Of a DNA stretch of 64,000 nt, positions 27,780 through 38,400 are shown piece after piece. A program made the position numbers and the translations under genes. Source of the stretch: Microbacterium sp. 8M (GTDB lineage Bacteria > Actinomycetota > Actinomycetes > Actinomycetales > Microbacteriaceae); NCBI RefSeq assembly GCF_902506375.1, contig NZ_LR733284.1, positions 2,034,059 to 2,098,058 of the forward strand, written 5' to 3'. A model generated the notes under the pieces. That model made no database searches. It saw only the letters and a program-made list of their open reading frames with translations, and had not been told where the DNA came from. The stretch's first letter is position 1, and the number at the start of each line of letters is the position of its first letter.

Positions 27780-29294
27780 ATGGCTGACTACGTCATCGCC
27801 ATCGACCAGGGCACGACCTCGAGCCGTGCCATCGTCTTCGATCGCAAGGGCAGCATCATCGCCACCGGTCAGAAGGAGCACGAGCAGATCCTGCCGCAGG
27901 CCGGCTGGGTCGAGCACGACGCGTCCGAGATCTGGGCGAACGTTCAGGAGGTCATCGGCCTCGCTCTGAGCCGCGCCGGGATCACCCGCCACGACATCGC
28001 CGCGGTCGGCATCACCAACCAGCGCGAGACCGCGGTGGTCTGGGACAAGACCACGGGCAAGCCGGTCTACAACGCGATCGTCTGGCAGGACACCCGCACC
28101 CAGCCGATCGTCGACCGTCTCGCCGCGGACGGCGGCGTCGACCGGTTCAAGCAGATCGTCGGCCTGCCGCTGGCGACCTACTTCTCGGGCACCAAGATCG
28201 CGTGGATCCTGGAGAACGTCGAGGGCGCCCGGGAGAAGGCCGAAGCCGGGGACCTGCTGTTCGGCACCACCGACAGCTGGGTGCTCTGGAACCTCACGGG
28301 CGGGGTGAACGGCGGCGTGCACGCGACCGACGTGACCAACGCCTCGCGGACCATGTTCATGGACCTGGAGACGCTGCAGTGGCGCGATGACATCCTCGAG
28401 GCCTTCGGCGTGCCGAAGTCGATGATGCCGTCGATCCGCTCCTCCTCGGAGGTGTACGGCGCCGCGGAGAGCTCATCGCTGCTGCGTGAGACCCCGATCG
28501 CGGGCATCCTCGGCGACCAGCAGGCGGCGACGTTCGGCCAGGCGGCGTTCAACGCCGGAGAGAGCAAGAACACCTACGGCACGGGCTGCTTCCTCATCTT
28601 CAACACGGGCGAGGAGATCGTCCACTCGAAGAACGGACTGCTCACCACCGTCGGCTACAAGCTCGGCGACGGCCCGACGCACTACGCGCTCGAGGGCTCG
28701 ATCGCGGTCACCGGGTCGCTGATCCAGTGGCTGCGCGACCAGCTCGGGATCATCGACTCGGCCCCGCAGGTCGAGGAGCTGGCCAAGCAGGTCGAGGACA
28801 ACGGCGGCGTCTACATCGTGCCCGCGTTCTCCGGTCTGTTCGCCCCGTACTGGCGTCCCGACGCCCGCGGTGTGATCGCCGGCCTCACCCGCTACGCGAA
28901 CAAGAACCACATCGCCCGCGCAGCGCTCGAGGCGGTCGCGTTCCAGACCCGCGACGTGCTCGACGCGGTCAACGCGGACGCCGGCGTCGACCTCACCGAG
29001 CTCAAGGTCGACGGCGGCATGGTCGCGAACGACGCACTCATGCAGTTCCAGGCGGACGTGCTCGGCGTGCCGGTGGTGCGTCCCGTGGTCGCGGAGACGA
29101 CCGCCCTCGGTGCCGCGTACGCCGCCGGCCTCGCAGTCGGGTTCTGGAGCGGCCTGGACGACCTCTCCGCCAACTGGCAGGAGGACCGCCGCTGGGAGCC
29201 CACCATGGACGCCGCCGAGCGGGACCGCCAGCTGCGCCTGTGGCGCAAGGCCGTCACTAAGTCGATGGACTGGGTCGACGAGGACGTCAAGTGA
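27780..29294 (+). CDS. glpK: Glycerol kinase
   Basis: A 504-residue FGGY-family kinase phosphorylating glycerol with ATP. The N-terminus [16 protein letters not shown] binds phosphate, [10 protein letters not shown] and VWQDTRT form the glycerol site, and [19 protein letters not shown] is the C-terminal signature. GAGAACTGCAC precedes ATG 27780. It is the last gene of the operon and is followed by a strong terminator. Confidence 0.97.
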   Translation: MADYVIAIDQGTTSSRAIVFDRKGSIIATGQKEHEQILPQAGWVEHDASEIWANVQEVIGLALSRAGITRHDIAAVGITNQRETAVVWDKTTGKPVYNAIVWQDTRTQPIVDRLAADGGVDRFKQIVGLPLATYFSGTKIAWILENVEGAREKAEAGDLLFGTTDSWVLWNLTGGVNGGVHATDVTNASRTMFMDLETLQWRDDILEAFGVPKSMMPSIRSSSEVYGAAESSSLLRETPIAGILGDQQAATFGQAAFNAGESKNTYGTGCFLIFNTGEEIVHSKNGLLTTVGYKLGDGPTHYALEGSIAVTGSLIQWLRDQLGIIDSAPQVEELAKQVEDNGGVYIVPAFSGLFAPYWRPDARGVIAGLTRYANKNHIARAALEAVAFQTRDVLDAVNADAGVDLTELKVDGGMVANDALMQFQADVLGVPVVRPVVAETTALGAAYAAGLAVGFWSGLDDLSANWQEDRRWEPTMDAAERDRQLRLWRKAVTKSMDWVDEDVK

Positions 29295-29309
29295 GCTGAC
29301 CTCGCACAC

Positions 29310-29348
29310 AAGGCGGGCCCGGAGGATCTCCTCCGGGTCCGCCTTTCT
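29310..29348 (+). terminator. Terminator of the glp operon
   Basis: A 17-base-pair stem with one G-U pair (29310-29326 with 29329-29345; core GGAGGA and TCCTCC) ends in CTTTCT, a classic intrinsic terminator. Confidence 0.85.
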
Positions 29349-29390
29349 CGTCCGGCGTCCTCCACGGCGCTCCGTATCCTCGGAGAAGCA

Positions 29391-29414
29391 CGCCCTCTCG
29401 GAGGGCGATAGAGT
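29391..29414 (+). promoter_or_regulatory. Promoter with hairpin, upstream of 29467 gene
   Basis: TAGAGT at 29409-29414 is a TANNNT -10. Immediately upstream is CGCCCTC, loop TCG, GAGGGCG (29391-29407), an inverted repeat placed over the spacer where an operator could act. Confidence 0.35.
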
Positions 29415-29466
29415 GGCGGCCCAAGACCTCGCCGCGACGGCGGCGCACGACCTCAGGGGTATACCG

Positions 29467-29868
29467 ATGAGCCAGCCGAGCCCCGACGAGGTACGCGCCC
29501 TCGACCAGCTGCTGGGCGCGAACCTCTTCGACGTCTCCGCCCGCCTGTTCGTCGCGACGTTCGGGCCGGGCGCGGGCTCGAGGCCCGACCGCGAGCTGAG
29601 GACGGTGCACGAGGCGCTCGCCCGGATGGCGGGTCTGCAGCGCATCGGCGTCTTCGGCCCGAAGGACGACCGCGCGCTCGTGGTCGCGCTGGAGTGCGTG
29701 CTGCTCTGGGAGCGCTCGCTGCTGGCCGCGCGCGGTTGGTCGGGCGACCACGCGACGCCGACCGTCCGGCTGCTCCGTCGCGGTGAGAGCGTGCGGGCGA
29801 GCGCCGACCCCCTCAGCGGGGCGAGCGCCGCGCTGCGCAACCTGGTGCTGCCCGGCACCCCGGGCTGA
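29467..29868 (+). CDS. Conserved hypothetical protein
   Basis: A 133-residue soluble protein from ATG 29467. It has no membrane segment and no motif I recognise. A helical N-terminal half (DEVRALDQLLGANLFDVSARL) and a middle ALVVALECVLLWERSLLAARG are its strongest features. It is alone, between the glp terminator and the convergent ffh. Confidence 0.6.
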   Translation: MSQPSPDEVRALDQLLGANLFDVSARLFVATFGPGAGSRPDRELRTVHEALARMAGLQRIGVFGPKDDRALVVALECVLLWERSLLAARGWSGDHATPTVRLLRRGESVRASADPLSGASAALRNLVLPGTPG

Positions 29869-29929
29869 CCCGCGGCGACGGGACGGCACTCCGCCGCTCA
29901 TCGCACGTCGGACCAGGACCCGATCGACG

Positions 29930-31480
29930 TCAGTTCTTGCCGAAGAGCTTCTGGATCTCGGCCATGTCGGCCTCGCTCGGCGCCTTCTGCCCGCCGAGCC
30001 CGAATCCCGTGCCGGTCGGCGCCTGGCTCGTGGCGAGGCCGGCGTTCTCGGCGGCGCGCTTGGCCGGGTTACCGGAGCGGGAGCCGCCGCCCTTGCCCTT
30101 CTTGCCGCGCTTGGACGACGCGCCGGGGCGGCCCATGCCGGGCACCGGCCCCATGCCGGGGATGTTCGGGGTGCCGCCGCGGGCGACGGTCTTCATCATC
30201 TTCGCGGCCTGCTCGAAGCGCTGCACGAGCTGGTTGACGTCGGTCACCGTCACGCCGGAGCCGCGCGCGATCCGCAGCCGACGGGAGCCGTTCAGCACCT
30301 TCGGGTTGCGCCGCTCCCCCGGCGTCATCGAGCGGATGATCGCCTCGGTGCGGTCGAGCTCGCGCTCGTCGAACTGCTCGAGCTGCTGCTTCATCTGGCC
30401 CATGCCCGGGAGCATCCCGAGCATCTTCTTCATCGAGCCCATCTTCTTGAGCTGCTGCATCTGCTCGAGGAAGTCCTCGAGCGTGAAGGTCTCCGTGGCC
30501 AGCTTCTCGGCGACCTTGAGCGCCTCGGCCTCGTCGAAGGCCTGCTGGGCCTGCTCGATGAGGGTGAGGATGTCGCCGAGGTCGAGGATCCGGCTCGCCA
30601 TGCGGTCGGGGTGGAACGGCTCGAGGTCTTCGAGGCGCTCACCGGTCGAGGCGTACATGATCGGACGCCCGGTCACCGAGGCGACCGACAGCGCTGCGCC
30701 GCCGCGCGCGTCGCCGTCGAGCTTGGAGAGCACCACGCCGGTGAAGTCCACGCCCTCCTGGAACGCTTTGGCGGTGTTGACCGCGTCCTGACCGATCATC
30801 GCGTCGATGACGAACAGCACCTCGTCCGGGTCGACAGCCGCGCGGATGTCCGCGGCCTGCTTCATGAGCTCGGCGTCGACGCCGAGCCGGCCCGCCGTGT
30901 CGATGATGACGATGTCGTGCTGCTGGCGGCGCGCGTGCTCGACGCCGTCGCGAGCGACGCGCACGGGGTCGCCGACGCCGTTGCCCGGCTCCGGGGCGAA
31001 GATGGTCGCGCCGGCCTGCTCGGCGACGACCGTCAGCTGGGTCACGGCGTTGGGGCGCTGCAGGTCGGCGGCGACGAGCAGCGGAGTGTGCCCCTCGCTC
31101 TGGAGCTGCTTGGCCAGCTTGCCGGCGAACGTGGTCTTACCGGATCCCTGAAGGCCCGCGAGCATGATCACCGTCGGCGGGTTCTTCGCGAACTCGAGAC
31201 GGCGCTGCTCGCCGCCGAGGATCCCGATGAGCTCCTCGTTGACGATCTGCACGACCTGCTGCGCCGGGTTCAGCGCCTTGTTGACCTCGTCGCCCAGGGC
31301 GCGCTCGCGGACCTTCGCCGTGAAGTCCTTGACCACCGGCAGTGCGACGTCGGCGTCCAGCAGCGCCCGCCGGATCTCGCGGACGGTGCCGTCGACATCG
31401 GACGCGGACAGCTTGCCCTTCGTGCGCAGATTGCGGAAGGTCTCGGTGAGCCGATCGGAGAGCGTGCCAAAAGTAGCCAT
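29930..31480 (-). CDS. ffh: Signal recognition particle GTPase Ffh
   Basis: A 516-residue SRP54. The N domain is followed by GTPase motifs: GLQGSGKTTFAGKLA (G1), VDTAGR-type IIDTAGRLG (G3) and SKLDGDARGG (G4). The C-terminal M domain is Met-rich (KKMGSMKKMLGMLPGMGQMK) and binds SRP RNA and signal sequences. The tail after residue 440 is Gly/Lys-rich. ATG 31480 has almost no leader (see -10). Confidence 0.97.
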   Translation of the reverse strand: MATFGTLSDRLTETFRNLRTKGKLSASDVDGTVREIRRALLDADVALPVVKDFTAKVRERALGDEVNKALNPAQQVVQIVNEELIGILGGEQRRLEFAKNPPTVIMLAGLQGSGKTTFAGKLAKQLQSEGHTPLLVAADLQRPNAVTQLTVVAEQAGATIFAPEPGNGVGDPVRVARDGVEHARRQQHDIVIIDTAGRLGVDAELMKQAADIRAAVDPDEVLFVIDAMIGQDAVNTAKAFQEGVDFTGVVLSKLDGDARGGAALSVASVTGRPIMYASTGERLEDLEPFHPDRMASRILDLGDILTLIEQAQQAFDEAEALKVAEKLATETFTLEDFLEQMQQLKKMGSMKKMLGMLPGMGQMKQQLEQFDERELDRTEAIIRSMTPGERRNPKVLNGSRRLRIARGSGVTVTDVNQLVQRFEQAAKMMKTVARGGTPNIPGMGPVPGMGRPGASSKRGKKGKGGGSRSGNPAKRAAENAGLATSQAPTGTGFGLGGQKAPSEADMAEIQKLFGKN

Positions 31481-31489
31481 GGTGCTGCA

Positions 31490-31495
31490 ATTCTA
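31490..31495 (-). promoter_or_regulatory. -10 element of ffh
   Basis: Minus-strand TAGAAT lies 9 bases before the ffh ATG, so the leader is predicted to be only 1-3 bases. Confidence 0.5.
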
Positions 31496-31529
31496 CGCGA
31501 GCCGGCCAGGAGCACGTCGTCGGGCGCGG

Positions 31530-32117
31530 TCAGCCCCAGTGCAGATCGGCGATGCGCGGCAGGGCGTGCTGCAGCTGGGCGAGCGGCGAGCCGTGACCGG
31601 CGCCCCCCTCGGCCCACACCCGGAGCGACGACAGCACGACGACGGCATATGCGGCGCCGAGCACGTCGGCACGGATGCGCTCGACCCCGGCGTTGCGGGC
31701 AGCCTCGGACAGCGCCGCCGCGAGCCGTCCCTGACGCAGCGCAGACTCGCGCTGCAACTCCTCCTCGAGGCCCATCGCCCGGGTGTTCCCGAACGCCAGC
31801 GCCAGCGGATCCGGCTCGAGCCCCTCCAGGATCGCCGACAGCACGGCCTCGACGCGGTCCGGATCCGCGCCCGCACCCGGCTGGGCGAGAGCCTCCACGG
31901 CGCGGTCCAGGCGCTCGTCGAAGCCCGACCAGAGCACATCGCTCTTGGAGGAGAAGTAGTTGAAGAAGCTCGAGCGACTCACGCCCGCCCGCTGGGCGAT
32001 GCCGGCGATCGAGGTGCGCTCGTAACCCTGCTCGAGGAACAGCTCGCAGGCGGCCTCGGCGATCGTCTCGCGCGAGGAGACGCGGGGGCGGCCGACGCCG
32101 CGGGCGGAGGTGCTCAC
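31530..32117 (-). CDS. TetR-family transcriptional regulator
   Basis: A 195-residue regulator. The helix-turn-helix covers about residues 10-56 (AEAACELFLEQGYERTSIAGI and AGVSRSSFFNYFSSK). The ligand domain is unassigned. The frame is open further upstream, but a -10 TACGGT lies 6 bases before the GTG at 32117, which fits a leaderless start. It is divergent from lipB, so control of lipB-lipA is possible but unproven. Confidence 0.85.
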   Translation of the reverse strand: MSTSARGVGRPRVSSRETIAEAACELFLEQGYERTSIAGIAQRAGVSRSSFFNYFSSKSDVLWSGFDERLDRAVEALAQPGAGADPDRVEAVLSAILEGLEPDPLALAFGNTRAMGLEEELQRESALRQGRLAAALSEAARNAGVERIRADVLGAAYAVVVLSSLRVWAEGGAGHGSPLAQLQHALPRIADLHWG

Positions 32118-32123
32118 CACGCC

Positions 32124-32165
32124 ACCGTATCGCGTGGTGCGCCCGTCCCCTCTCGCCCCTATTAT
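32124..32165. promoter_or_regulatory. Divergent -10 elements, TetR gene and lipB
   Basis: Minus-strand TACGGT (32129-32124) serves the TetR gene. Plus-strand TATTAT (32160-32165) serves lipB, with a start near 32172 and AAAGGA as ribosome-binding site. No strong palindrome was found between them. Confidence 0.45.
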
Positions 32166-32201
32166 TGAACTGCATACAACAACTCGATCAAAGGATCGGT
32201 C

Positions 32202-32843
32202 ATGCTCGACATCCAGACGGTGGGGCTCGCCCCCGACTTCGTCCCGTACCTCGAGGGGTGGGACCTGCAGCGGCGGATCCACGCCGACGTCGTCGCGGGC
32301 ACCCGCCCCGACACGCTCCTGCTGCTCGAGCATGAAGCCGTGTACACGGCCGGGAAGCGCACCGAGCCCCAGGAGCGCCCCCAGGACGGCACCCCCGTGG
32401 TCGACGTCGACCGCGGCGGCAAGATCACCTGGCACGGGCCGGGTCAGCTCGTCGGCTACCCGATCGTGCGCCTGCCCGAACCCATGGACGTGGTGGCGCA
32501 CGTGCGTCGCCTGGAGCACCTGCTGATCGACGTGCTGCGGCCGCTCGGGGTCGACGGCTATCAGGTGGAGGGACGCAGCGGCGTCTGGGTGCGCCGGCCG
32601 CTCAGCGAGGACAAGGTCGCCGCCATCGGCGTGCGCGTGCAGCAGGGCGTCACCATGCACGGCTTCGCCATCAACTGCGACAACACCCTCGCGGGCTTCC
32701 GCGGCATCATCCCGTGCGGGATCACGGACGCCGGCGTCACCACCGTGAGCGAGGTCGTCGGCCGCGAGGTCTCCCCCGCCGACCTCGTCGATGCGGTGAG
32801 CGCCGCCTTCACGGCCGAGTACGCGGCGGAGGTGGCCGCATGA
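32202..32843 (+). CDS. lipB: Octanoyl-ACP:protein octanoyltransferase
   Basis: A 213-residue enzyme moving octanoyl groups from acyl carrier protein to lipoyl domains. [18 protein letters not shown] is the family signature. The acyl-accepting Cys is C172 (IIPCGI) and the paired Lys is K138 (DKVAAIGV). It overlaps lipA by ATGA, so the two are coupled for lipoate synthesis. Confidence 0.96.
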   Translation: MLDIQTVGLAPDFVPYLEGWDLQRRIHADVVAGTRPDTLLLLEHEAVYTAGKRTEPQERPQDGTPVVDVDRGGKITWHGPGQLVGYPIVRLPEPMDVVAHVRRLEHLLIDVLRPLGVDGYQVEGRSGVWVRRPLSEDKVAAIGVRVQQGVTMHGFAINCDNTLAGFRGIIPCGITDAGVTTVSEVVGREVSPADLVDAVSAAFTAEYAAEVAA

Positions 32844-33829
32844 GCGCCGCCCCCGAGGGACGCAAGCTCCTGCGCCTGGAGGTCCGCAACGCGGAGACGC
32901 CGATCGAGCGCAAGCCCGAGTGGATCAAGACCAAGGCCAAGATGGGTCCGGAGTACAAGGCGCTGCACTCGCTCGTCAAGGACGAGGGGCTGCACACGGT
33001 GTGCCAGGAAGCCGGCTGCCCGAACATCTTCGAGTGCTGGGAGGACAAGGAGGCGACGTTCCTCATCGGCGGCTCCCAGTGCACGCGCCGCTGCGACTTC
33101 TGCCAGATCGACACCGGAAAGCCCGACGCCTACGACACCGACGAGCCGCGTCGCGTCGCCGAGAGCGTGCAGCAGATGGGCCTGCGCTACGCGACCGTGA
33201 CGAGCGTCGCCCGCGACGACCTCCCGGACACGGGCGCATGGCTGAACGCCGAGACCGTGCGCAAGATCCACGAGCTCAACCCGAACACGGGGGTGGAACT
33301 GCTCGCGAACGAGCACAACGCCGATCCCGCCTTCCTCGGCCAGATCTTCGACGCCCGCCCCGAGGTGTTCGCGCACAACGTCGAGACGGTCCCCCGGATC
33401 TTCAAGCGGATCCGCCCCGCATTCCGCTATGAGCGCTCGCTCAACGTCCTCACCCAGGGGCACGAGGCGGGCCTGATCACCAAGTCGAACCTGATCCTCG
33501 GCATGGGTGAGCAGCCCGAAGAAGTGATCCAGGCGCTGCAGGACCTGCACGACGCCGGCTGCGACATCATCACGATCACGCAGTACCTGCGGCCCACGCC
33601 GCGGCACCTGCCCGTCTCGCGCTGGGTCAAGCCCGATGAGTTCGTCGCGTTCAAGCAGGAGGCCGAGCGGATCGGCTTCCTCGGGGTGCTCGCCGGTCCG
33701 CTGGTGCGCTCGTCCTATCGTGCCGGCCGGCTGTGGGCGCAGTCGATGATCTCCAAGGGCCGGGAGATCCCGCCGCATCTGGCGCACATCGCCGAGGGCG
33801 CCGACCTCGGCTTCGCGCAGGCGGTCTGA
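32840..33829 (+). CDS. lipA: Lipoyl synthase
   Basis: A 329-residue radical SAM enzyme inserting two sulfurs into octanoyl groups. The radical SAM cluster is C81, C85 and C88 (CTRRCDFC). The auxiliary cluster is C55, C60 and C66 ([12 protein letters not shown]). The C-terminal RSSYRAG supplies the Ser ligand. It follows lipB directly. Confidence 0.97.
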   Translation: MSAAPEGRKLLRLEVRNAETPIERKPEWIKTKAKMGPEYKALHSLVKDEGLHTVCQEAGCPNIFECWEDKEATFLIGGSQCTRRCDFCQIDTGKPDAYDTDEPRRVAESVQQMGLRYATVTSVARDDLPDTGAWLNAETVRKIHELNPNTGVELLANEHNADPAFLGQIFDARPEVFAHNVETVPRIFKRIRPAFRYERSLNVLTQGHEAGLITKSNLILGMGEQPEEVIQALQDLHDAGCDIITITQYLRPTPRHLPVSRWVKPDEFVAFKQEAERIGFLGVLAGPLVRSSYRAGRLWAQSMISKGREIPPHLAHIAEGADLGFAQAV

Positions 33830-33838
33830 GACCCGGAT

Positions 33839-33876
33839 CGCCGGACGGGAAGCAGGGGGGCCACTCCCGTCCGGCG
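33839..33876. terminator. Bidirectional terminator, lipA and DUF2004 gene
   Basis: A perfect 12-base-pair stem, CGCCGGACGGGA with its complement, and a 14-base loop lie between convergent genes, 10 bases past the lipA stop. Confidence 0.7.
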
Positions 33877-33904
33877 GTTCGTTGCCCTGGCGTCCGATCC
33901 GTCG

Positions 33905-34405
33905 TCAGTCGGCGCTCATGACCGACAGCACGGAGCCGTCGGATCCGAAGTTCACCAGCAGCACGTCGTCGTCGCCGTCCGCGTCGAGCGCGTACTCGAG
34001 CACGGCGAACGGCTCACTGCCGCCGTGCTCGTCCACGAGCAGCGTCATGCTCATCAGGCGGAGCGATCGGATGATGTCGACCGCGGCATCGCCGCTCACG
34101 TCGACGAGGTAGTCGGTCAGCTCGTCGCCGTACTCCTCCTGCTGCTGCAAGATGTACTCGGTGACCTCGCTGGTGCGGTCGTCGACTTCGGAGAGCATTC
34201 CGCGGCGAGCCTTGGCGTCGATCGCCTCGAGTCCCGAGACGAAGGCGGCGGCGATGTCGAGGGACTCCCGGGAGACGTCCTCCTGGTCGGGCGCGGTCAG
34301 GTCGACGGTGAGGGCATGGTCGCCGAACTCCACCGTCTCGGACCAGAAGATCGATCCGTCCGGTCCCGAGGACAGCAGTCCGAAGAAGTCGTGTTCGATC
34401 GCCAT
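33905..34405 (-). CDS. DUF2004-like acidic protein
   Basis: A 166-residue acidic soluble protein, similar in layout to DUF2004 proteins (FFGLLSSGPDGSIFWSETVEF at the start; VDEHGGSEPFAVLEY late). No catalytic motif is seen. The minus strand before the ATG reads TTTTAT then 6 bases, so the mRNA may be leaderless. Function unknown. Confidence 0.7.
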   Translation of the reverse strand: MAIEHDFFGLLSSGPDGSIFWSETVEFGDHALTVDLTAPDQEDVSRESLDIAAAFVSGLEAIDAKARRGMLSEVDDRTSEVTEYILQQQEEYGDELTDYLVDVSGDAAVDIIRSLRLMSMTLLVDEHGGSEPFAVLEYALDADGDDDVLLVNFGSDGSVLSVMSAD

Positions 34406-34473
34406 ACGGCTATAAAACCAGCCTTGTGCGCGGGACGGTAGTCCGTGACGCGCGCGCCGGAGATCGGTCCGGA

Positions 34474-35349
34474 TCAGGAGCCGACGAGAGCCTGCACGAA
34501 GACGTGCGGAGTGAAGCCGGTGAGGTCGTCGATGCCCTCTCCCTGGCCCAGGAGCTTCACCGGAATGCCGGTGCGCTCCTGCACGGCGAGCACGAATCCG
34601 CCCTTCGCGGAGCCGTCCAGCTTGGTGAGCACGAGGCCCGTGACGCCGGCGTGCTCGAGGAACGCCTCGGCCTGCAGCACCCCGTTCTGTCCCGTCGTCG
34701 CGTCGAGCACGAGCAGCACCTCACTGATCGGCGCCTGCTTCTCGACGACGCGGCGGATCTTGGAGAGCTCGTCCATGAGCCCGCCCTTGGTGTGCAGCCG
34801 GCCCGCGGTGTCGATGATGACGATCTCGGTGCCGTTGTTCTTCGCGTACTCGACGGTCTGGAATGCCACGGACGCCGGATCCTGGCCCTGCTGCTGCGGG
34901 CGGACGATCGCGGCTCCGGCCCGCTGCGCCCAGGTGCCGAGCTGCTCGACCGCGGCGGCACGGAACGTGTCGGCGGCGCCGACCACGACAGACCGCTCGT
35001 AGCCGCGGAGGAACTTGGTGAACTTGCCGATCGTCGTCGTCTTCCCGACGCCGTTCACGCCGACGACGAGCACCACGGCGGGCCGCTCGGTGAGCTTCAG
35101 GGTGGTGTCGAACTTCGCGAAGTGCTCCTCGAGCGTCTCGCGGAGCATGCGCTGCAGATCCTTCGGATCCGTCGTGCGGTACCGCTCCACCTTCGCGCGC
35201 AGTTCGTCGATCAGGCGCTCGGTGATGTCCGGGCCGAAGTCGGCGGTGATCAGGGCGGTCTCGAGGTCGTCCCAGGTGTCCTCGTCGATGGTGGGCTTGA
35301 CGAACATGCCGCGCAGCGCGCGGCCGAGGGACCAGGACTTCTCCGCCAT
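34474..35349 (-). CDS. ftsY: SRP receptor FtsY
   Basis: A 291-residue GTPase that docks SRP at the membrane. GTPase motifs are GVNGVGKTTTIGKF (G1), DTAGRLHTKGGLMDEL (G3) and LTKLDGSAKGG (G4). The long acidic A domain of E. coli FtsY is absent, which is usual in many Gram-positive bacteria. It follows smc in the same direction, the common actinobacterial pair. Confidence 0.97.
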   Translation of the reverse strand: MAEKSWSLGRALRGMFVKPTIDEDTWDDLETALITADFGPDITERLIDELRAKVERYRTTDPKDLQRMLRETLEEHFAKFDTTLKLTERPAVVLVVGVNGVGKTTTIGKFTKFLRGYERSVVVGAADTFRAAAVEQLGTWAQRAGAAIVRPQQQGQDPASVAFQTVEYAKNNGTEIVIIDTAGRLHTKGGLMDELSKIRRVVEKQAPISEVLLVLDATTGQNGVLQAEAFLEHAGVTGLVLTKLDGSAKGGFVLAVQERTGIPVKLLGQGEGIDDLTGFTPHVFVQALVGS

Positions 35350-35408
35350 GGCACCAGCCTACGTGCCCGGACCGCGCGGTTCCGTCGTGTTCGCCGAGGG
35401 CGGCAGGC

Positions 35409-38400
35409 TCAGACCGCAGCCGTGGCGGCGGCGCGATCGCCGACGCGCTGGCCGACGACCGCGGAGACGCCGTCCTGGCGCATCGAGACGCCGTAGAGCG
35501 CGTCGGCGATCTCCATGGTGCGCTTCTGGTGCGTGATCACGAGCAGCTGCGAGCTCGCGCGGAGCTGCTCGAACACCGTGAGCAGGCGTCCCAGGTTCGC
35601 GTCGTCGAGGGCCGCCTCGACCTCGTCCAGGATGTAGAACGGGCTGGGGCGTGCCTTGAAGATCGCCACGAGCAGCGCGACGGCCGCGAGCGAGCGCTCA
35701 CCGCCGGAGAGCAGGGAGAGCCGCTCGATCTTCTTGCCGACCGGACGGACCGCGACCTCGATGCCGGTGTTCAGCAGGTCGTCCGGGTTCGTGAGCGAGA
35801 TGCTGCCCGCGCCGCCCGGGAACAGCAGCGGGAACACCTCTCCGAACGCCTGCCGGGTGTCCTCGAACGCCGACGCGAAGATCGTCTGCATCCGCTCGTC
35901 CAGCTCGGCGATGATCGTCAGCAGATCCTGCCGTGTCTTGGTCAGGTCGGCGAGCTGCTCGGTGAGGAACGCATGCCGCTGCTCCAGCGCCGCGAACTCC
36001 TCGAGCGCGAGCGGGTTCACCCGGCCCAGCTGAGCCAGCTTGCGCTCGGCCTCCTGCAGCCGGCGCTGCTGGATGCGGCGATCGTACGGGATGCCCGTCG
36101 GTGTCGGATCCTCCTCGGATCCGGCCTCATCGGCGGCCTCGACGAGGTTCGCCGGCTCGGGCGTCAGCGGCACGACGTCGCGCGGCACCAGCTGGTCGGG
36201 TCCGTACTCGGCGATGAGGATGTCCTCGTCGAGCGCGAGTTCGGACTGCACGCGCTCGAGCAGGCTCGTGAGGTGGAGCTTCTTCTCGTGGATCTGCAGC
36301 TCCAGACCGTGCACGCTCTCGGTGAGGCCGGCGAGGCGCTCGCGGATCGACGCGTCCTGGCGGCGCAGCGCGCTCAGCTCCTCGTTCTGCGCGGACCGCG
36401 CCGACTCGGCGGCGGCCAGCGCCAGGCGCGCCTCCGCGACCGAACGGTCGAGCGAGTCCAGGATGCGCGGCAGCTCCGCCGCGACGCCGGATGCGGTCTC
36501 ACGCTGCGCGCGCCGGATGACGGCGCGCCGGGCCGCCTCCGCCGCGGCCTCCTTCTCGCGCTCGCGCTGGCGCTCCAGCGAGGCGACCCGCGCCTGAGCC
36601 GCGCGCACGCGCTCGCGCATGGTCTCCACGCCCAGGCGCGCCTCGACCTCGGCCTCGCGGGCGGCCTCCAGGGCCTCGAGCAGACCGTCGCGCGCAGAGG
36701 CGTCGAGCACGGGGCGCGGGGCGGCCTCCGCCTCGGTCAGGGCCTGCTTCGCGGCGTCGGCGTTGGTCTCGGCGTCCGCGACAGCGGACTGCGCCTGGGC
36801 GAGCCCCGCCTCCAGGCGCTCGCATTCGGCCACCGCCGACTCGTGCTGCACCGTGACGCGGTTGACCTGCTCGGTGTGCGCAGCCAGCGCGGCGTCGTGC
36901 TCGCGCAGCGTGCGCAGCGCATCCCGGGATGCGCGGCGCGCGGTCTCGAGCGTCTCCGCAGCGTCCTCCCGGGCCTCGCGCAGGGAGTCGACGACCACGC
37001 GCACCTCGCTGAGCCGGTCGACGGCGGCGTCGCGCTCGGCGATGAGCTCGAGCCGCGACCGCTCACCGCCCGAGCCGGTGTGCAGAGTGTGCGCCGTGAG
37101 CACCTCGCCCGCGCGCGTGACGACGGTGAGCGGCACTCCGGCCGCGGCGACGGCGGCGGCGTGCGCCGAGCGGGCCGCGGTCAGGTCCTCCACGATCACC
37201 ACGTGGGACAGGACGCCGAGGATCCCCGGGGGCGCCGTCACCACGTCGGCCGCCGGCGTCGCGCCGGGGATGCGTGCGTCTGCCACGGCCGATGCCGCGC
37301 CCTCCGCGATCACGATGTCGTAGGCGCCGGCCGCGGCGTCGTCCGCCGCGAGGGCGAAGGCGGCAGCCGCGTCCTCGACGAGGACGCCTTCCGCGAGGGG
37401 ACCGAGCACCGCGGCGATCGCCGCCTCGTAGCCCGGCGTGACCTGCACCGCGTCGCCCACGAGCCCGCGCACCCCGGGCCCGCCCGCCGCGACGATCTCC
37501 GCCGCCCCGCCGGTCACCGCGATGGCGCTGCCCAGCGCTGCAGCGCGGGCGGTCAGCGCCTCGGCCTCGCGCTCCGCGGCGTGCAGCCGCTCGCGCAGCT
37601 CGCCGAGGGCCGTCTCCGCGGCGACGGCGCGGGCCTGCGCGCGCTCGTACGCCTCGGCGTGCTCCGCCGCGGTGCCCTCGGGCGCCTCGCCCTCCTCGAT
37701 GCGCTCACGAGCCTCGGCTGCCTCGCGGCGACGCTGATGCGCGGCCTCCAGCGCGTTCTCCTGGCGCAGCACGGCGCCGCGCACCGCGGCCAGCGCGGAA
37801 GCAGCCGCCTCGGCCTGCCCGCGCAGAGTGGTCAGCCGCATGTCGTGCGCGGAGACCAGGGCGCTCTGCTCCGCGATGTCGACGTCGAGGGCGTCGAGCT
37901 CGGCCCGGGCATTCGCGACCTCGCGCGTCGCCTCGTGCGCGGCATCCTGGGCCCGCCCGATGCCCGAGGAGATCTCCTCCACCTCGGCCTTGGCCTCGTC
38001 GATCGTCGCCTGTGTGACGGTGACCGCCGTGACCGCGGCATCCTCTTCCTCGGATCCGAGGAGGGCGAGCCGCTGATTGGCGAGCGTGAACAGGCCGCGC
38101 ATCCGCTCCTGCACCTGCTCGAGCCCGAACGCCACGCGGCGCGCCTCGTCGACAGCAGCCGAGTTCTGCAGCGCCTCGAGCCGGGCGATCTCGGCGCGGA
38201 TGCGGTCGCCCTGCTCGCTCAGCACCACGCGCTCGGCGTGCCTTTCGTGCTCGTTGCGGGTGTGATCCGCCAGCGCCGCGCGCAGCGCGACCACGTCGTC
38301 CGCGAAGATCCGGGCCTTCGCGTCGCGCACGACGGCCGCGATCGTCTGCGCCTCGCGCGCGATCTCGGCCTGCCGCCCGAGCGGTTTCAGCTGCCGCCGG

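Noticed and set aside
32118..32201. TetR operator between TetR gene and lipB
   Set aside because: TTGTTGTATGCAGTTCAA looks partly symmetric, but only 8 of 18 positions match the reverse complement, no better than chance.
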